64,000 bases of DNA from Actinacidiphila acidipaludis. Its GTDB lineage: Bacteria > Actinomycetota > Actinomycetes > Streptomycetales > Streptomycetaceae. The translations under genes were made by a program, and so were the position numbers. This document shows, piece by piece, positions 54,902 through 64,000 of this stretch (position 1 is the first letter of the stretch; the number at the start of each line of letters is the position of its first letter). The notes below the pieces were generated by a model. It was given only the letters and a program-made list of their open reading frames with translations, had not been told where the DNA came from and did not search any database. The stretch covers positions 1 through 64,000 of the forward strand of contig NZ_JAINZZ010000019.1 of assembly GCF_019890725.1 (NCBI RefSeq), in the 5' to 3' direction.

Positions 54902-55708
54902 ATGACGACGACGCGTGACATCCCCGGGGCGCCCGGGGCCTCGGGGCCGGAGCCGGCCGGGGACCTCCGGTTGCGGCACGTCGAGCACACCATGGGCACG
55001 GTGTTCTCCTTCGACGTCCGCGGCGGCGACGCCGGACGGGCGTCGGCGGCGCTGGCCGGGGCGGCCGAGTGGCTGCGGCACGTGGACGCGGTGTTCTCGA
55101 CCTACCGGCCCGAGAGCCAGATCAGCCGGCTGCGGGCGGGCACACTGGCGCTGTCCGCCTGCTCGCCCGAGGTCTGGGAGGTCCACCGGCTCTGCGACGA
55201 GGCGCGGCGCCGCACCGGCGGCTGGTTCGACGCCGGGTACACCGGCGGCTTCGACCCGACGGGACTGGTCAAGGGCTGGGCGGTGGAGCGGGCGGCGGCG
55301 ATGCTGCGCTCGGCGGGCGCCGACGCGGTCTGCGTCAACGGCGGCGGCGACGTCCAGGTGCACGGCGGGCCGTGGCGCATCGGTGTCAGCGACCCGCTGC
55401 GGTCCGGCGCCCTGGTCACCGCGGTCGACGCCGACGGTGATCTCGCGGTGGCGACGTCGGGCCCGGCCGAACGCGGCGCGCACATCCTCGACCCGCGCAC
55501 CCGCCGGCCCCCGCAACAGGCCTTCGCGTCGGTGACGGTGGTGTGCCGCGGCCTCACGGACGCCGACGTGCTGGCCACCGCGGCCGTCGCGATGGGCCCG
55601 GCCGCGCCTGCGTGGCTGCGGGAGCTGCCGGGCGTCGAGGCGTTCGCGGTGCGCCCGGACGGCACGACGTGGTGCACGCGGGGCTTCGCACCCGGCCCGC
55701 GGACCTGA
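54902..55708 (+). CDS. apbE: FAD:protein FMN transferase
   Basis: ApbE-family flavin transferase, 268 residues, which moves FMN from FAD onto a Thr of a target protein. Family motifs are HVEHTMGTVFSFDV, HVDAVFSTYRPESQISRL (parts), GYTGGFDPTGLVKGWAVERAAAML (parts), VNGGGDVQ, WRIGVSDP and DADVLATAAVAMG, the last with metal-binding Asp. The target is evidently the FMN-binding protein encoded just upstream. I prefer the ATG to a GTG nine bases earlier; neither has a strong ribosome site. No clear signal peptide, so it may act on the cytoplasmic side or be exported otherwise. Confidence 0.93.
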   Translation: MTTTRDIPGAPGASGPEPAGDLRLRHVEHTMGTVFSFDVRGGDAGRASAALAGAAEWLRHVDAVFSTYRPESQISRLRAGTLALSACSPEVWEVHRLCDEARRRTGGWFDAGYTGGFDPTGLVKGWAVERAAAMLRSAGADAVCVNGGGDVQVHGGPWRIGVSDPLRSGALVTAVDADGDLAVATSGPAERGAHILDPRTRRPPQQAFASVTVVCRGLTDADVLATAAVAMGPAAPAWLRELPGVEAFAVRPDGTTWCTRGFAPGPRT

Positions 55709-55890
55709 TCCGCCGTCAGAGCGGTCGGCACAGCCGCCACCCACCGGAGAAGGGCGCCTCGCGGGGCGCCGGATGCCGCCCGGCCACACAGCGCGGCTCC
55801 CGGGTGTGTGGCCGGACCCCATGACCGCGGGCCCCGCGGGTCCCTATCCTGCTCGGGCCGTACGGCACGGCGGAGAGGGCGAGGCAGCGG

Positions 55891-56799
55891 ATGCAGCAGC
55901 AGCGGGAGTACGAGGACACGGGCGTCGAGGTGGACGGCGGGCGGCTGGCGGTACGGCGCTGGCCGGGCCGCCCGGGGGCCGGGACGCTGCTGGCGGTGCA
56001 CGGCATCGCCAGCAACGGGCTGGCCTGGACGCGGGTGGCCGGGGAGCTCGACGGGGTGGAGGTCATCGCCCCGGACCTGCGCGGGCGCGGCCTGAGCCGC
56101 GACGTCGCCGGCCCGGCCTCGATGGCCCGGCACGCCGACGACCTGCGGGCGGTGCTCGACCACTTCGCGGTGGAGCGGGCCGTGCTCGCCGGGCACTCGA
56201 TGGGCGGGTTCGTTGCGTGCGTCGCCGCCCGGCGCGATCCCCTGCGGTACTCCCGGCTGGTGCTGGTGGACGGCGGGTTGGGCTTCCCGGTGCCGGAGGG
56301 CGCGGACATCGACGCCGTGCTGCACGCGGTGATCGGCCCGGCCATGCGCAAGCTGGAGATGACGTTCGAGGACCGCGCCGCCTACCACGCGTTCTGGGCC
56401 GGCCATCCGGCGTTCGCCGAACTGCGCGGCCCGGACGTCGAGGCCTATCTGGACCGGGATCTCACCGGTGCGGAGCCGGAGTTGCGGTCCGCCTGCCGCG
56501 CCGCGGCCATCCGCGAGGACGCCGAGGACGAACTCCGCAACCCCGAGGTCTTCGCCGCGATCCACGAACTGACCGTTCCGGCCGAGATGCTGTGGGCCGA
56601 GCGCGGCCTGCAGGACGAACCGGTGGGGCTCTACGCGCCGGACGTGGTCGCCGCGTCCGGCCTTGAGGCCGAGGGGGTGGCGCTGCACTTCGTCCCCGGG
56701 GAGAACCACTACTCGATCGTGCTCGGCCTCTCCGGCGCCCGGACCGTCGCCGCGCATGTGCGCGACGCCGTGGCCGCCTCTCCCGTCGCCCGCGCCTGA
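55891..56799 (+). CDS. Alpha/beta hydrolase
   Basis: 302-residue alpha/beta-fold enzyme. GTLLAVHGIASNGLAW holds the oxyanion region, VIAPDLRGRGLS the conserved R-G-x-G-x-S strand, AGHSMGGFVA the nucleophile Ser and FVPGENHYSI the catalytic His; the acid is probably the Asp/Glu around EMLWAERGL. Cytoplasmic, no signal. Substrate unknown. It stands next to a CoA-transferase pair in convergent orientation, which does not tie it to their pathway. Confidence 0.9.
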   Translation: MQQQREYEDTGVEVDGGRLAVRRWPGRPGAGTLLAVHGIASNGLAWTRVAGELDGVEVIAPDLRGRGLSRDVAGPASMARHADDLRAVLDHFAVERAVLAGHSMGGFVACVAARRDPLRYSRLVLVDGGLGFPVPEGADIDAVLHAVIGPAMRKLEMTFEDRAAYHAFWAGHPAFAELRGPDVEAYLDRDLTGAEPELRSACRAAAIREDAEDELRNPEVFAAIHELTVPAEMLWAERGLQDEPVGLYAPDVVAASGLEAEGVALHFVPGENHYSIVLGLSGARTVAAHVRDAVAASPVARA

Positions 56800-56817
56800 G
56801 ACGGCGGTTCGGCGGCT

Positions 56818-56849
56818 GCCGGGCCCGGGGCGGCGGCCCCGGGCCCGGC
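56818..56849. terminator. 14-bp stem terminator hairpin
   Basis: GCCGGGCCCGGGGC (56818-56831) and GCCCCGGGCCCGGC (56836-56849) pair perfectly around a GGCG loop, between the convergent hydrolase and CoA-transferase genes. The most stable hairpin in the window and fully symmetric. Confidence 0.82.
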
Positions 56850-56853
56850 GGCG

Positions 56854-57500
<647 letters not shown>

Positions 57501-57504
<4 letters not shown>

Positions 57505-58268
57505 TTCTCCTCCTGGGCCTGCGGGGTGCGGACGGTACGGCGCTCGATCCGCTTGTCGCGCGGATCGGCGGCCACCACCCGGTCGACGTAGACACCGGGC
57601 AGGTGCACCGCGTCCGGCGGCAACTCCCCCGGTTCCACGATGCGTTCCGCCTCGACGACGGTGGTGCGGGCGGCCGTCGCGCACAGCGGGTTGAAGTTGC
57701 GGGCCGCCGCGTGGAAGGCGCAGTTGCCGTGCCGGTCGGCGACCGTGGCCCGCACGAGGGCGAAGTCGGTGGTGATCGCCTCCTCCATCAGGTGCCGGAC
57801 ACCGCCGAACTCCCGTACCTCCTTCGGCGGTGAGGCCACCGCGATCGACCCGTCGGCGGCGTACCGCCAGGGCAGCCCGCCCTCCTCGACCTGGGTGCCG
57901 GCCCCGGCCGGGGTGTAGAACGCGGGGATGCCCGCGCCGCCGGCCCGCAGCCGTTCGGCGAGCGTGCCCTGCGGAGTGAGTTCGACCTCCAGCTCGCCCG
58001 ACAGGTAGCGGCGCGCGAACTCCTTGTTCTCACCGACGTAGGAGGAGGTCATACGGCTGATCCGGCCGAGGCCCAGCAGCAGTCCCAGCCCCCAGTCGTC
58101 GACGCCGCAGTTGTTGGAGACCACCCGCAGATCCCCGGTTCCGGACCGGACCAGCGTGGCGATCAGCGTCGAGGGGATGCCGCAGAGTCCGAAGCCGCCG
58201 ACGGCGAGCGTCGCGCCGTCCGGGATGTCCGCCACCGCGTGGTCGGCCGAGGCCACCACCTTGTCCAT
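57501..58268 (-). CDS. 3-oxoacid CoA-transferase subunit A
   Basis: Alpha subunit of the same enzyme, 255 residues. It opens [18 protein letters not shown], then [17 protein letters not shown] (the G-G-F-G-x-x-G-x-P CoA-binding motif), [17 protein letters not shown] and [37 protein letters not shown] (parts), all characteristic. GGAAGG precedes the ATG. First gene of a two-gene operon with tight overlap, divergent from the Liv-type importer 251 bp away, which suggests shared control and possibly a shared substrate. Confidence 0.94.
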
Positions 58269-58519
58269 GCGTCCGCCTTCCCCGTGGGGATCGAAGTGAG
58301 GGGTGTGCCGGACCGTGCGTCGTGCGCGGGGTCCGGGGCCGCGGGCCCGTCTGTGGCGACGGCGCCCGGTCCTGCCACCTTTTCCGAGCGCGGACGGCAC
58401 CCGCCATGGTCCCCGCCGACACCGCTCGGCCGCACAGTGCGTGTGCCGCCCACATGTCCGGTTCGCCGGGGCGCTTCTACGGTTCACCCAACCATCCACC
58501 TCTCCGGGAGCCGGTCGCC

Positions 58520-59776
58520 ATGCGCATCCGTACGTCCACCACGCCGGGGCCTTCGGGTCCGCACAGAAGCAGAACCGTCACCGCGCTCGCGCTGCTGGCC
58601 GCCGGAGTGCTGCTGGCCGGGTGCAGCAAGGCCGGCCAGGCCGGGAGTTCGTCGTCGGACAACGGCGGCAGCAGCGCCTCCGCACCGGTGAAGGTGGGCC
58701 TGGTGTACTCGCGCAGCGGGCCGCTGGCCGCCTACGGCAAGCAGTACCTGGACGGCTTCGACGCCGGTCTGGCGTACGCCACCCACAACACCGGCAAGGT
58801 CGCCGGGCACCCGGTGCAGGTGACCGAGCAGGACGACGCGGGCGACCCGGCGAAGGCCGTGGCCGAGGCCAAGTCGCTGATCGGCAAGGGCACCAGGATC
58901 CTCGCGGGCACCACCGACTCCGGCGTGGCGCTCCAACTCGCGCCGCTGGCCGCGCAGAACAAGGTGCTCTACATCTCCGGGCCGGCCGCCACCGACGCGC
59001 TCACCGGCGTGAACGCCTACACCTTCCGCTCGGGCCGGCAGTCCTACCAGGACATCCTCACCGCGGGCTCGCTGCTCGGCGACTCCAAGGGCAAGAAGGT
59101 CACCGTGCTCGCCCAGAACTCGGCGTTCGGGCAGGCGAACGTGGCCGCGGTCAAGCAGGTGCTGGGCGCGCAGGGCGCGACGGTCGACTCCGTTCTCGCG
59201 CCGCCGAGCGCGAGCGACCTGACGCCGTTCGCGCAGCAGGTGAAGTCGAAGAAGCCCGACCTGGTGTTCGTGGCGTGGGCCGGCGCGAGCGCCCCGGCGC
59301 TGTGGACCGCGCTGGACCAGCAGGGCGTGGTGACCTCCACCAAGGTCGTCACGGGCCTGGCCGGCGTCGCCTCCTACCCGCTGTTCGGCAAGGCCGGGGC
59401 GAAGGTGTCGTTCCTGGCGCACTACTTCCCCGGCGCGGCCGGGACCCCGGTGGAGAAGGCGATGCTGGACGGCATCACCGCCAAGGGGGGCACACCCGAC
59501 CTGTTCAGCCCGGACGGCTTCACCGCCGCGCAGATGATCGTGCACGCCATCGAGGCGGGCAGCGCCACCGACCCGACGGCGATGGCCAAGGCGCTGGAGG
59601 GCTGGTCGTTCCAGGGCCCCAAGGGTGACGAGCAGGTCCGGGCCGCCGACCACGCCCTGCTGCAGCCGATGTTCACCGCGAAGCTGACCGGCGGCGGCGC
59701 GGCGGCGAAGCCGCAGCTGATCGGCCGGCTGCCGATGACCTCGGTGACGCCGCCGCAGAAGGCGATGGCGGGCTGA
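58520..59776 (+). CDS. Liv-type ABC transporter binding lipoprotein
   Basis: Extracellular receptor of the branched-chain-amino-acid/amide family, 418 residues. Lipobox LLAGC gives lipid-attached Cys35 after a hydrophobic core; a Ser/Gly linker follows. The binding domain opens [30 protein letters not shown] (parts) and includes [43 protein letters not shown] and [17 protein letters not shown] (parts), standard for periplasmic Leu/Ile/Val-binding-like proteins. The ligand could be amino acids, amides or aromatic acids. First gene of a five-gene importer operon; GGGAG precedes the ATG. Confidence 0.93.
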   Translation: MRIRTSTTPGPSGPHRSRTVTALALLAAGVLLAGCSKAGQAGSSSSDNGGSSASAPVKVGLVYSRSGPLAAYGKQYLDGFDAGLAYATHNTGKVAGHPVQVTEQDDAGDPAKAVAEAKSLIGKGTRILAGTTDSGVALQLAPLAAQNKVLYISGPAATDALTGVNAYTFRSGRQSYQDILTAGSLLGDSKGKKVTVLAQNSAFGQANVAAVKQVLGAQGATVDSVLAPPSASDLTPFAQQVKSKKPDLVFVAWAGASAPALWTALDQQGVVTSTKVVTGLAGVASYPLFGKAGAKVSFLAHYFPGAAGTPVEKAMLDGITAKGGTPDLFSPDGFTAAQMIVHAIEAGSATDPTAMAKALEGWSFQGPKGDEQVRAADHALLQPMFTAKLTGGGAAAKPQLIGRLPMTSVTPPQKAMAG

Positions 59777-59779
59777 CCT

Positions 59780-60523
59780 GTGACCCCCGTACTGCACCTG
59801 CACGGCCTGGGCTGGTCGGTCGGCGGCGCGACCATCGTCGAGGACGTCTCCTTCGACGTGCACGAGGGCGAGTTCCTGGCCTTCATCGGTCCCAACGGCG
59901 CCGGCAAGACCTCCCTGTTCAACCTGATCAGCGGCCTGGCTCCGGCGGGCCGGGGGTCCATCGCGCTGGACGGCACGGACGTCACCGCCGAGGGTGTGGC
60001 GGCCAGGGCCCGCCGCGGCCTCGGCCGCACGTTCCAGACGTCCAGCCTGTGGCCGGCGATGACGGTCGCCGACCATGTGCGGCTCGCCGCGCAGGCGGCG
60101 GGCGGCGGCTCGTACCGCCTGTGGCGGCGGGCCGGCGCCTACACCGCCCAGGTGACGGGCGTGCTGGAGCGCACCGGCCTGGCGCACCGCGCCGAGACGC
60201 TCGCCGGGTCGCTGTCGCACGGCGAGAAGCGCAAGCTCGAACTGGCCGTGCTGCTGGTCGGCGAGCCCCGGCTGATGCTCCTCGACGAACCGATGGCGGG
60301 GGTGAGCGCCGAGGAGGTGCCGGCGCTCACCGGGCTGATCCGCTCGCTGCACCGCGACGAGGGCCGCACGGTCCTGATGGTCGAGCACCACATGGACGTG
60401 CTGCTGGGCCTGGCCGACCGGCTGGCGGTGATGCACCACGGCACGCTGCTGGCGCTCGATACCCCGCAGGCGGTCATGGCGGACGCGACCGTGCAGGCGG
60501 CCTACCTCGGGGAGGCGTTGTGA
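59780..60523 (+). CDS. Liv-type ABC transporter ATPase (LivG-like)
   Basis: First ATP-binding subunit, 247 residues. Walker A FIGPNGAGKTSLFNLISG, the LivG-specific early Q-loop RTFQTSSLWPAMTV, signature SHGEKRKLELA (a variant of LSGGQ), Walker B LMLLDEPMAGVS and H-switch MVEHHMDVLLG. The start GTG lies three bases after the binding-protein stop. Works with the LivF-like subunit to power import. Signature loop with Ser-His in place of Ser-Gly is common in this subfamily. Confidence 0.94.
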   Translation: MTPVLHLHGLGWSVGGATIVEDVSFDVHEGEFLAFIGPNGAGKTSLFNLISGLAPAGRGSIALDGTDVTAEGVAARARRGLGRTFQTSSLWPAMTVADHVRLAAQAAGGGSYRLWRRAGAYTAQVTGVLERTGLAHRAETLAGSLSHGEKRKLELAVLLVGEPRLMLLDEPMAGVSAEEVPALTGLIRSLHRDEGRTVLMVEHHMDVLLGLADRLAVMHHGTLLALDTPQAVMADATVQAAYLGEAL

Positions 60524-61386
60524 CGGCACACACGGAGGCGACGGAACCCCTGCTGTGCGTGCGGGACCTGCGGGTGGTGCTGGGCGGCCGGCACATCCTG
60601 CACGGGGTGGACCTCGACGTGGCGCCGGCCGGTGTCACCGCGCTCCTCGGCCGCAACGGCGCGGGCAAGACCACCACCGTCCGCGGTGTACTGGGCCTGG
60701 TGCCGCGCTCCGGCAGCGTGCGGTTCGGCGGCGAGGAGACGGTCAGGACGGCCACGCACGCGCTGGTCCGCCGGGGCATCGGCTACGCCCCCGAGGACCG
60801 CGGGGTGTTCGCCGGGCTGACGGTCGCCGAGAACCTGCGGCTGGCCGAGCGGCCGGGCGCCGGGACCCCCGACTATCCGCTGGTGCACGAACTGTTCCCC
60901 GAACTGAAGGCACGGGCACGGCAGTTGGCCGGCACGCTGTCCGGCGGGCAGCAGCAGATGGTGGCCATCGGCCGCACCCTGCTCAACGGCAACCGGCTGA
61001 TCATCGCCGACGAGCCGACGAAGGGGCTCGCGCCCCGGGTGGTCACCGAGGTGGCCCAGGTCCTGGAACGCGCGGCCGAGGCCGTCCCCGTGCTCCTCGT
61101 CGAACAGAACCTCGCCCTGGTGCGACGGCTGGCCACCTCCTGCGTCGTGCTGGCCGACGGCCGCACCGCGCACCGCGGGCCGGCCGCCGAGCTGCTCGCC
61201 GACGCGGACGCCACCCGGCGGCTGCTGGGCGTGGGTTCGGCAGAGGCGCTCAGGACGGCGGGCGCGGCGCCGACGGCAGGCTCAGCACGTCCGGCGGCGG
61301 GCAGTCCCCGCCCCGACTCCCCGGAAGGAACGACCGTGTCACCGCGACCAGCGGACTCCCCCGCACCCGAGGAGGCGGACGCCTGA
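60520..61386 (+). CDS. Liv-type ABC transporter ATPase (LivF-like)
   Basis: Second ATP-binding subunit, 288 residues. Walker A LLGRNGAGKTTTVRGVLG, Q-loop and YAPEDRGVFAGLTVAENL typical of LivF, signature LSGGQQQMVAIGRTLL, Walker B IIADEPTKGLAP and LLVEQNLALV. The GTG start overlaps the LivG stop (GTGA). Odd: about 45 extra residues after the domain, rich in Ala, Pro, Ser and acidic residues, which family members normally lack and which lead into the next gene by a one-base overlap. Confidence 0.94.
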   Translation: MTAHTEATEPLLCVRDLRVVLGGRHILHGVDLDVAPAGVTALLGRNGAGKTTTVRGVLGLVPRSGSVRFGGEETVRTATHALVRRGIGYAPEDRGVFAGLTVAENLRLAERPGAGTPDYPLVHELFPELKARARQLAGTLSGGQQQMVAIGRTLLNGNRLIIADEPTKGLAPRVVTEVAQVLERAAEAVPVLLVEQNLALVRRLATSCVVLADGRTAHRGPAAELLADADATRRLLGVGSAEALRTAGAAPTAGSARPAAGSPRPDSPEGTTVSPRPADSPAPEEADA

Positions 61387-62273
61387 TGGCCACCGTCGTC
61401 CTGCTCGCCGTCACCGGACTCGGGCTGGGTGCCCTGTACTTCCTGGTGGCCTCCGGGCTGTCGCTGATCTTCGGCCTGATGGACGTGCTCAACTTCGCGC
61501 ACGGCGCGCTGCTGTCCATCGGCGCCTACGGGAGCTGGTGGGCCGCCTCCGGCCACCTGCCGGGCGCCGGCTCCTCCGGCGCGGGTTTCGTGCTGGCGGT
61601 CGCCTTCGGCACCGCGGTCGGGACCCTCGCCGCCGTCCTCCTGGAACTGGTGCTGATCCGGCCGCTGTACGAGCGGCCCAGGGAACAGGTGCTGGCCACC
61701 GTCGGCGTGGGCCTCGCGGTGCCGGCGCTGCTGTCGGCGATCTGGGGATCCGACGCGCGCACCTTCCCCGGGCCGCACGCGCTGTCCGGCACCTTCGGCC
61801 TGCTGGGCGCCCGCATCCCGGTCAACCGGCTGGTGCTGGTGGGCGCCGCGCTCGTGGTGCTCGTCGCGCTGCGGCTGTTCCTCGGCCGCACCCGCCACGG
61901 CCTGGTGGTCCGCGCCGGGGTGGAGGACCGGGCGATGGTCACCGCGCTGGGCATCGACGTACGGCGGGCATTCACCCTGGTCTTCGCGATCGGCGGCGCC
62001 GCGGCCGCACTGGGCGGCGCGCTCGGCGGGCTGTACTACGGCTCGGTCGACCCGGGGCAGGGCACGTCCCTGCTGATCTTCGCGTTCGTGGTCGTGGTGA
62101 TGGGCGGTATGGGCTCGGTCGCCGGCGCCGCGCTGGCCGCGGTCGGCGTCGGCCTGGTCCAGCAGTTCGCCAACTACTACACCGCGTCCGGCCTCGGCGA
62201 CCTCGCCGTGGTCGTGCTGCTCGCCGTTCTGCTGCTGCTGCGGCCGAGCGGCCTCACCGGGAGGCTCGCATGA
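61386..62273 (+). CDS. Liv-type ABC transporter permease (LivH-like)
   Basis: Membrane channel subunit, 295 residues, about eight helices. GALYFLVASGLSLIFGLMDVLNFAHGALLSIGAYGSWW (parts) is the LivH hallmark. PLYERPREQVLATVGVGLA and GRTRHGLVVRAGVEDRAMVTALGIDVRRAFTLVFAIGGAAAALGG (parts) include the loop that contacts the ATPases. SVDPGQGTSLLIFAFVVVVMGGMGSVAGAA (parts) also matches. Its ATG shares a base with the LivF stop (TGATG). Confidence 0.94.
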   Translation: MATVVLLAVTGLGLGALYFLVASGLSLIFGLMDVLNFAHGALLSIGAYGSWWAASGHLPGAGSSGAGFVLAVAFGTAVGTLAAVLLELVLIRPLYERPREQVLATVGVGLAVPALLSAIWGSDARTFPGPHALSGTFGLLGARIPVNRLVLVGAALVVLVALRLFLGRTRHGLVVRAGVEDRAMVTALGIDVRRAFTLVFAIGGAAAALGGALGGLYYGSVDPGQGTSLLIFAFVVVVMGGMGSVAGAALAAVGVGLVQQFANYYTASGLGDLAVVVLLAVLLLLRPSGLTGRLA

Positions 62274-63376
62274 CCACCGCCACTCCGGTCCGCGGGCCGG
62301 CCCGCGAAAAGGCGGTGGCGCCGGCCGGTCCCCGCCGCTGGACGCGATGGTGGCCGGCCGTGGTGCTGCTGGTCCTGATCGCCGTCCCCTACAGCGCACT
62401 GCCGCTGCCGGGCCTGCTCGACGGGCCGATCGGCTCGGCGGGCAGCCTGCAACTCCTGGCTCTCTGCCTGGTGTTCGGGGCGCTGGCCACCGGCTACGAC
62501 CTGCTGCTCGGCCGGACCGGCCTGCTGTCGTTCGGGCACGCGCTGTACTTCGCCGCGGGCAGCTACCTCACCGACATCTTCATGGCCGAGTTCGGTCTGC
62601 CGTTCGTCCCGTCGGTGCTGCTGGGACTGCTGTCCGGCACCGCCCTGGCCGCGCTGCTCGGGTCGGTGTCGCTGCGGGTGTCCGGCATCGCGTTCTCGAT
62701 GGTCACACTGGCGTTCGCGCAGGCCGGTTCGCTCCTGGTGGAGCGCGATCCCGGCGGGGTGACCGGCGGGGAGGAGGGCCGGGCGATCCCGGCGGACAAG
62801 CTGCCCGCGTCGCTGGCGGGCATCGGCAACACCGCGAACCTGTACTGGATCGCGCTGGCCTATCTGGTGCTGACCCTCGTCGTGGTGCACTGGGCGGTGC
62901 GTTCGCCCACCGGCCGGGTGTGGGAGGGCATCAAGGAGAACGAACGCCGTGTCGAGGTACTGGGCCTGCGCCCGTACGGCTTCAAGCTGACCGCGTTCGT
63001 CCTGGCCGGGGCGCTGGCGGCGGCGGGCGGAGTGGTGCACCTGCTGCTGACCGGCGGCGCGACCCCGCAGACCACCACGTCCGACTTCACCCTCTCGCTG
63101 CTGGTGATGGTGGTGCTGGGCGGTTCGGGTTCGCGCTGGGGGCCGCTGATCGGCGGTGTCGTCTACACCTGGGCCGACCAGCGGCTCGGGGACCTCGCGG
63201 GGTCCGGCACGGTCGCCGGGCTGCCGTCGGTGCTGCGGGTGCCGCTGTCGCAGCCGCTGTTCCTGCTGGGCACACTGTTCGTGGTCGTCGTCTATGTGCT
63301 GCCCGGCGGCGTGGTCCGGCTCCCCGAACGGCTGCGCACGGCCCGCGTCCGAACGGCACGGGCCCCGGCCGCCTGA
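62270..63376 (+). CDS. Liv-type ABC transporter permease (LivM-like)
   Basis: Second channel subunit, 368 residues, about ten helices. LALCLVFGALATGYDLLLGRTGLLSFGHALYFAAGSYL (parts) is the LivM signature; RSPTGRVWEGIKENERRVEVLGLRPYGFKLTAFV (parts) is the ATPase-contact loop; VMVVLGGSGSRWGPLIGG and LFVVVVYVLPGGV follow. A basic N-terminal stretch precedes the first helix. The ATG overlaps the LivH stop (ATGA). It ends the operon; a small CCGGC-TCA-GCCGG hairpin lies at its junction with the convergent regulator. Confidence 0.94.
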   Translation: MTTATPVRGPAREKAVAPAGPRRWTRWWPAVVLLVLIAVPYSALPLPGLLDGPIGSAGSLQLLALCLVFGALATGYDLLLGRTGLLSFGHALYFAAGSYLTDIFMAEFGLPFVPSVLLGLLSGTALAALLGSVSLRVSGIAFSMVTLAFAQAGSLLVERDPGGVTGGEEGRAIPADKLPASLAGIGNTANLYWIALAYLVLTLVVVHWAVRSPTGRVWEGIKENERRVEVLGLRPYGFKLTAFVLAGALAAAGGVVHLLLTGGATPQTTTSDFTLSLLVMVVLGGSGSRWGPLIGGVVYTWADQRLGDLAGSGTVAGLPSVLRVPLSQPLFLLGTLFVVVVYVLPGGVVRLPERLRTARVRTARAPAA

Positions 63377-63398
63377 CCCGCGGCCCGCCCGCACCGGC

Positions 63399-64000
63399 TC
63401 AGCCGGACCCCGACAGCAGGTGCAACCGGAGCGCGAGCTGGAGTTCCAGCGCGCGCTCCGGGTCGTTCCAGCCGGCGCCCAGCAGCGCCTGGATCCGGTC
63501 CAGGCGCTGCACGACCGTGTTGACGTGCAGGTGCAGTTCGTCCTTGGTGCGGGTCAGGGTCCCGCCGCAGGCGAAGTACGCGCCGAGGGTGCGGACGAGT
63601 TCGGTGCCGCGCCGCGCGTCGTAGTCCAGCAGCGGCCCGAGCGTCGCGGTCACGAACGACTCGACGTCGCGGTCGTTGCCCAGCAGGACGCCCAGGAAGC
63701 CGAGTTCGGCGGAGCTGGCGCCGTCGCCGATCCGGCCGAGCGCCTGCAGGGCCCGCAGGCAGCGCACCGCCTCGGCGTGCGCGTCGGCGATCGCCCGCGG
63801 ACCGGCGGCCGGGCCGCCCGCCGCCACGGTGACGGGCGCGCCGACGAGCGGCGTGAGCTGGGTGACGGCCGCGCGGGCGGCCTCGCCGGGCCGGGTGCCG
63901 TCGTGCGGGAGCAGCAGCACGACGGTGCCGGACTGCTCGGCGCTGATGCCGTCGCTGCCGAAGAGGTAGCGGCCCGCCGCGGCGGACAGTTTGTCGTGGT
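63399..64000 (-). CDS. PucR/CdaR-family regulator, N-terminus outside window
   Basis: C-terminal part (200 residues visible) of a PucR/CdaR-type transcription factor. The distal end is the PucR helix-turn-helix: LVRTLGAYFACGGTLTRTKDELHLHVNTVVQRLDRIQALLG (parts), in which HVNTVVQRLDRI is the recognition helix. Before it, a GGDEF-like region (ADAHAEAVRCLRALQALG, GFLGVLLGND) fits. Such proteins sense purine breakdown products, diacids or amino acids. It converges on the Liv-type importer and may control it. The start codon and N-terminal sensor lie beyond 64000. Confidence 0.85.
   Translation of the reverse strand, partial: HDKLSAAAGRYLFGSDGISAEQSGTVVLLLPHDGTRPGEAARAAVTQLTPLVGAPVTVAAGGPAAGPRAIADAHAEAVRCLRALQALGRIGDGASSAELGFLGVLLGNDRDVESFVTATLGPLLDYDARRGTELVRTLGAYFACGGTLTRTKDELHLHVNTVVQRLDRIQALLGAGWNDPERALELQLALRLHLLSGSG

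Overview
The window is very GC-rich (roughly 70-75 % by eye), uses many GTG starts, packs genes with 1-4 base overlaps and carries actinobacterial families (OtrA-like GTPase, DUF4232 lipoprotein, twin-arginine secreted phospholipase C and phosphatase, CGNR zinc-finger regulator). It is chromosomal DNA of Streptomyces or a close relative. I see no rRNA, tRNA, CRISPR array, prophage or insertion sequence; the non-coding interest lies in regulatory DNA and small repeats.

Layout. 1-13.5 kb: a truncated GH25 muramidase, a DUF4232 lipoprotein, a DedA membrane protein, a 54-residue membrane peptide, a PRC-barrel protein, 6-phosphogluconate dehydrogenase, an aldo/keto reductase, an RsbW-like ATPase, GlgX, an AI-2E family membrane protein, a GT4 glycosyltransferase and a P1-family peptidase. 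13.7-28 kb: an HExxH protein of unknown family, then a long minus-strand galactoside operon. Reading in the transcribed direction: sugar ABC importer (binding protein, two permeases), intracellular GH36 alpha-galactosidase, SDR dehydrogenase, FadR-type GntR regulator, galactonate dehydratase (dgoD), mutarotase-like protein, KDPG/KDPGal aldolase and a PfkB keto-deoxy-sugar kinase. A secreted GH27 alpha-galactosidase with its own promoter lies just upstream. Together these can release galactose outside the cell, import alpha-galactosides, cleave them, and burn galactose through the oxidative DeLey-Doudoroff route to pyruvate and glyceraldehyde-3-phosphate. Both transcription units carry the same AT-rich box next to a TTGAC hexamer.

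28-40 kb: an aldo/keto reductase; an SMR-family guanidinium exporter preceded by a guanidine-III riboswitch; a Gfo/Idh/MocA oxidoreductase; a peptidase E-like protein; a secreted GH30 glycosidase facing a LacI regulator; a flavin split-barrel protein facing a CGNR regulator; a sugar acetyltransferase; a DUF427 protein; and an OtrA/TetM-type ribosomal protection GTPase with a 36-codon leader peptide and a WhiB7-like promoter. 40-50 kb: succinate dehydrogenase sdhCAB facing a LysR regulator, a cupin facing an AraC regulator, and a divergent phosphate-scavenging pair (phospholipase C and a purple acid phosphatase-like enzyme).

50-64 kb: a P-loop kinase; an OmpR/EnvZ-type two-component system facing a membrane ferric-reductase-like flavocytochrome, an FMN-binding exported protein and its flavin transferase ApbE (a flavin-based electron-transfer module); an alpha/beta hydrolase; a CoA-transferase pair; a full branched-chain-amino-acid-type (Liv) ABC importer; and a truncated PucR/CdaR regulator. 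Several convergent gene pairs are separated by strong GC hairpins that look like shared terminators.
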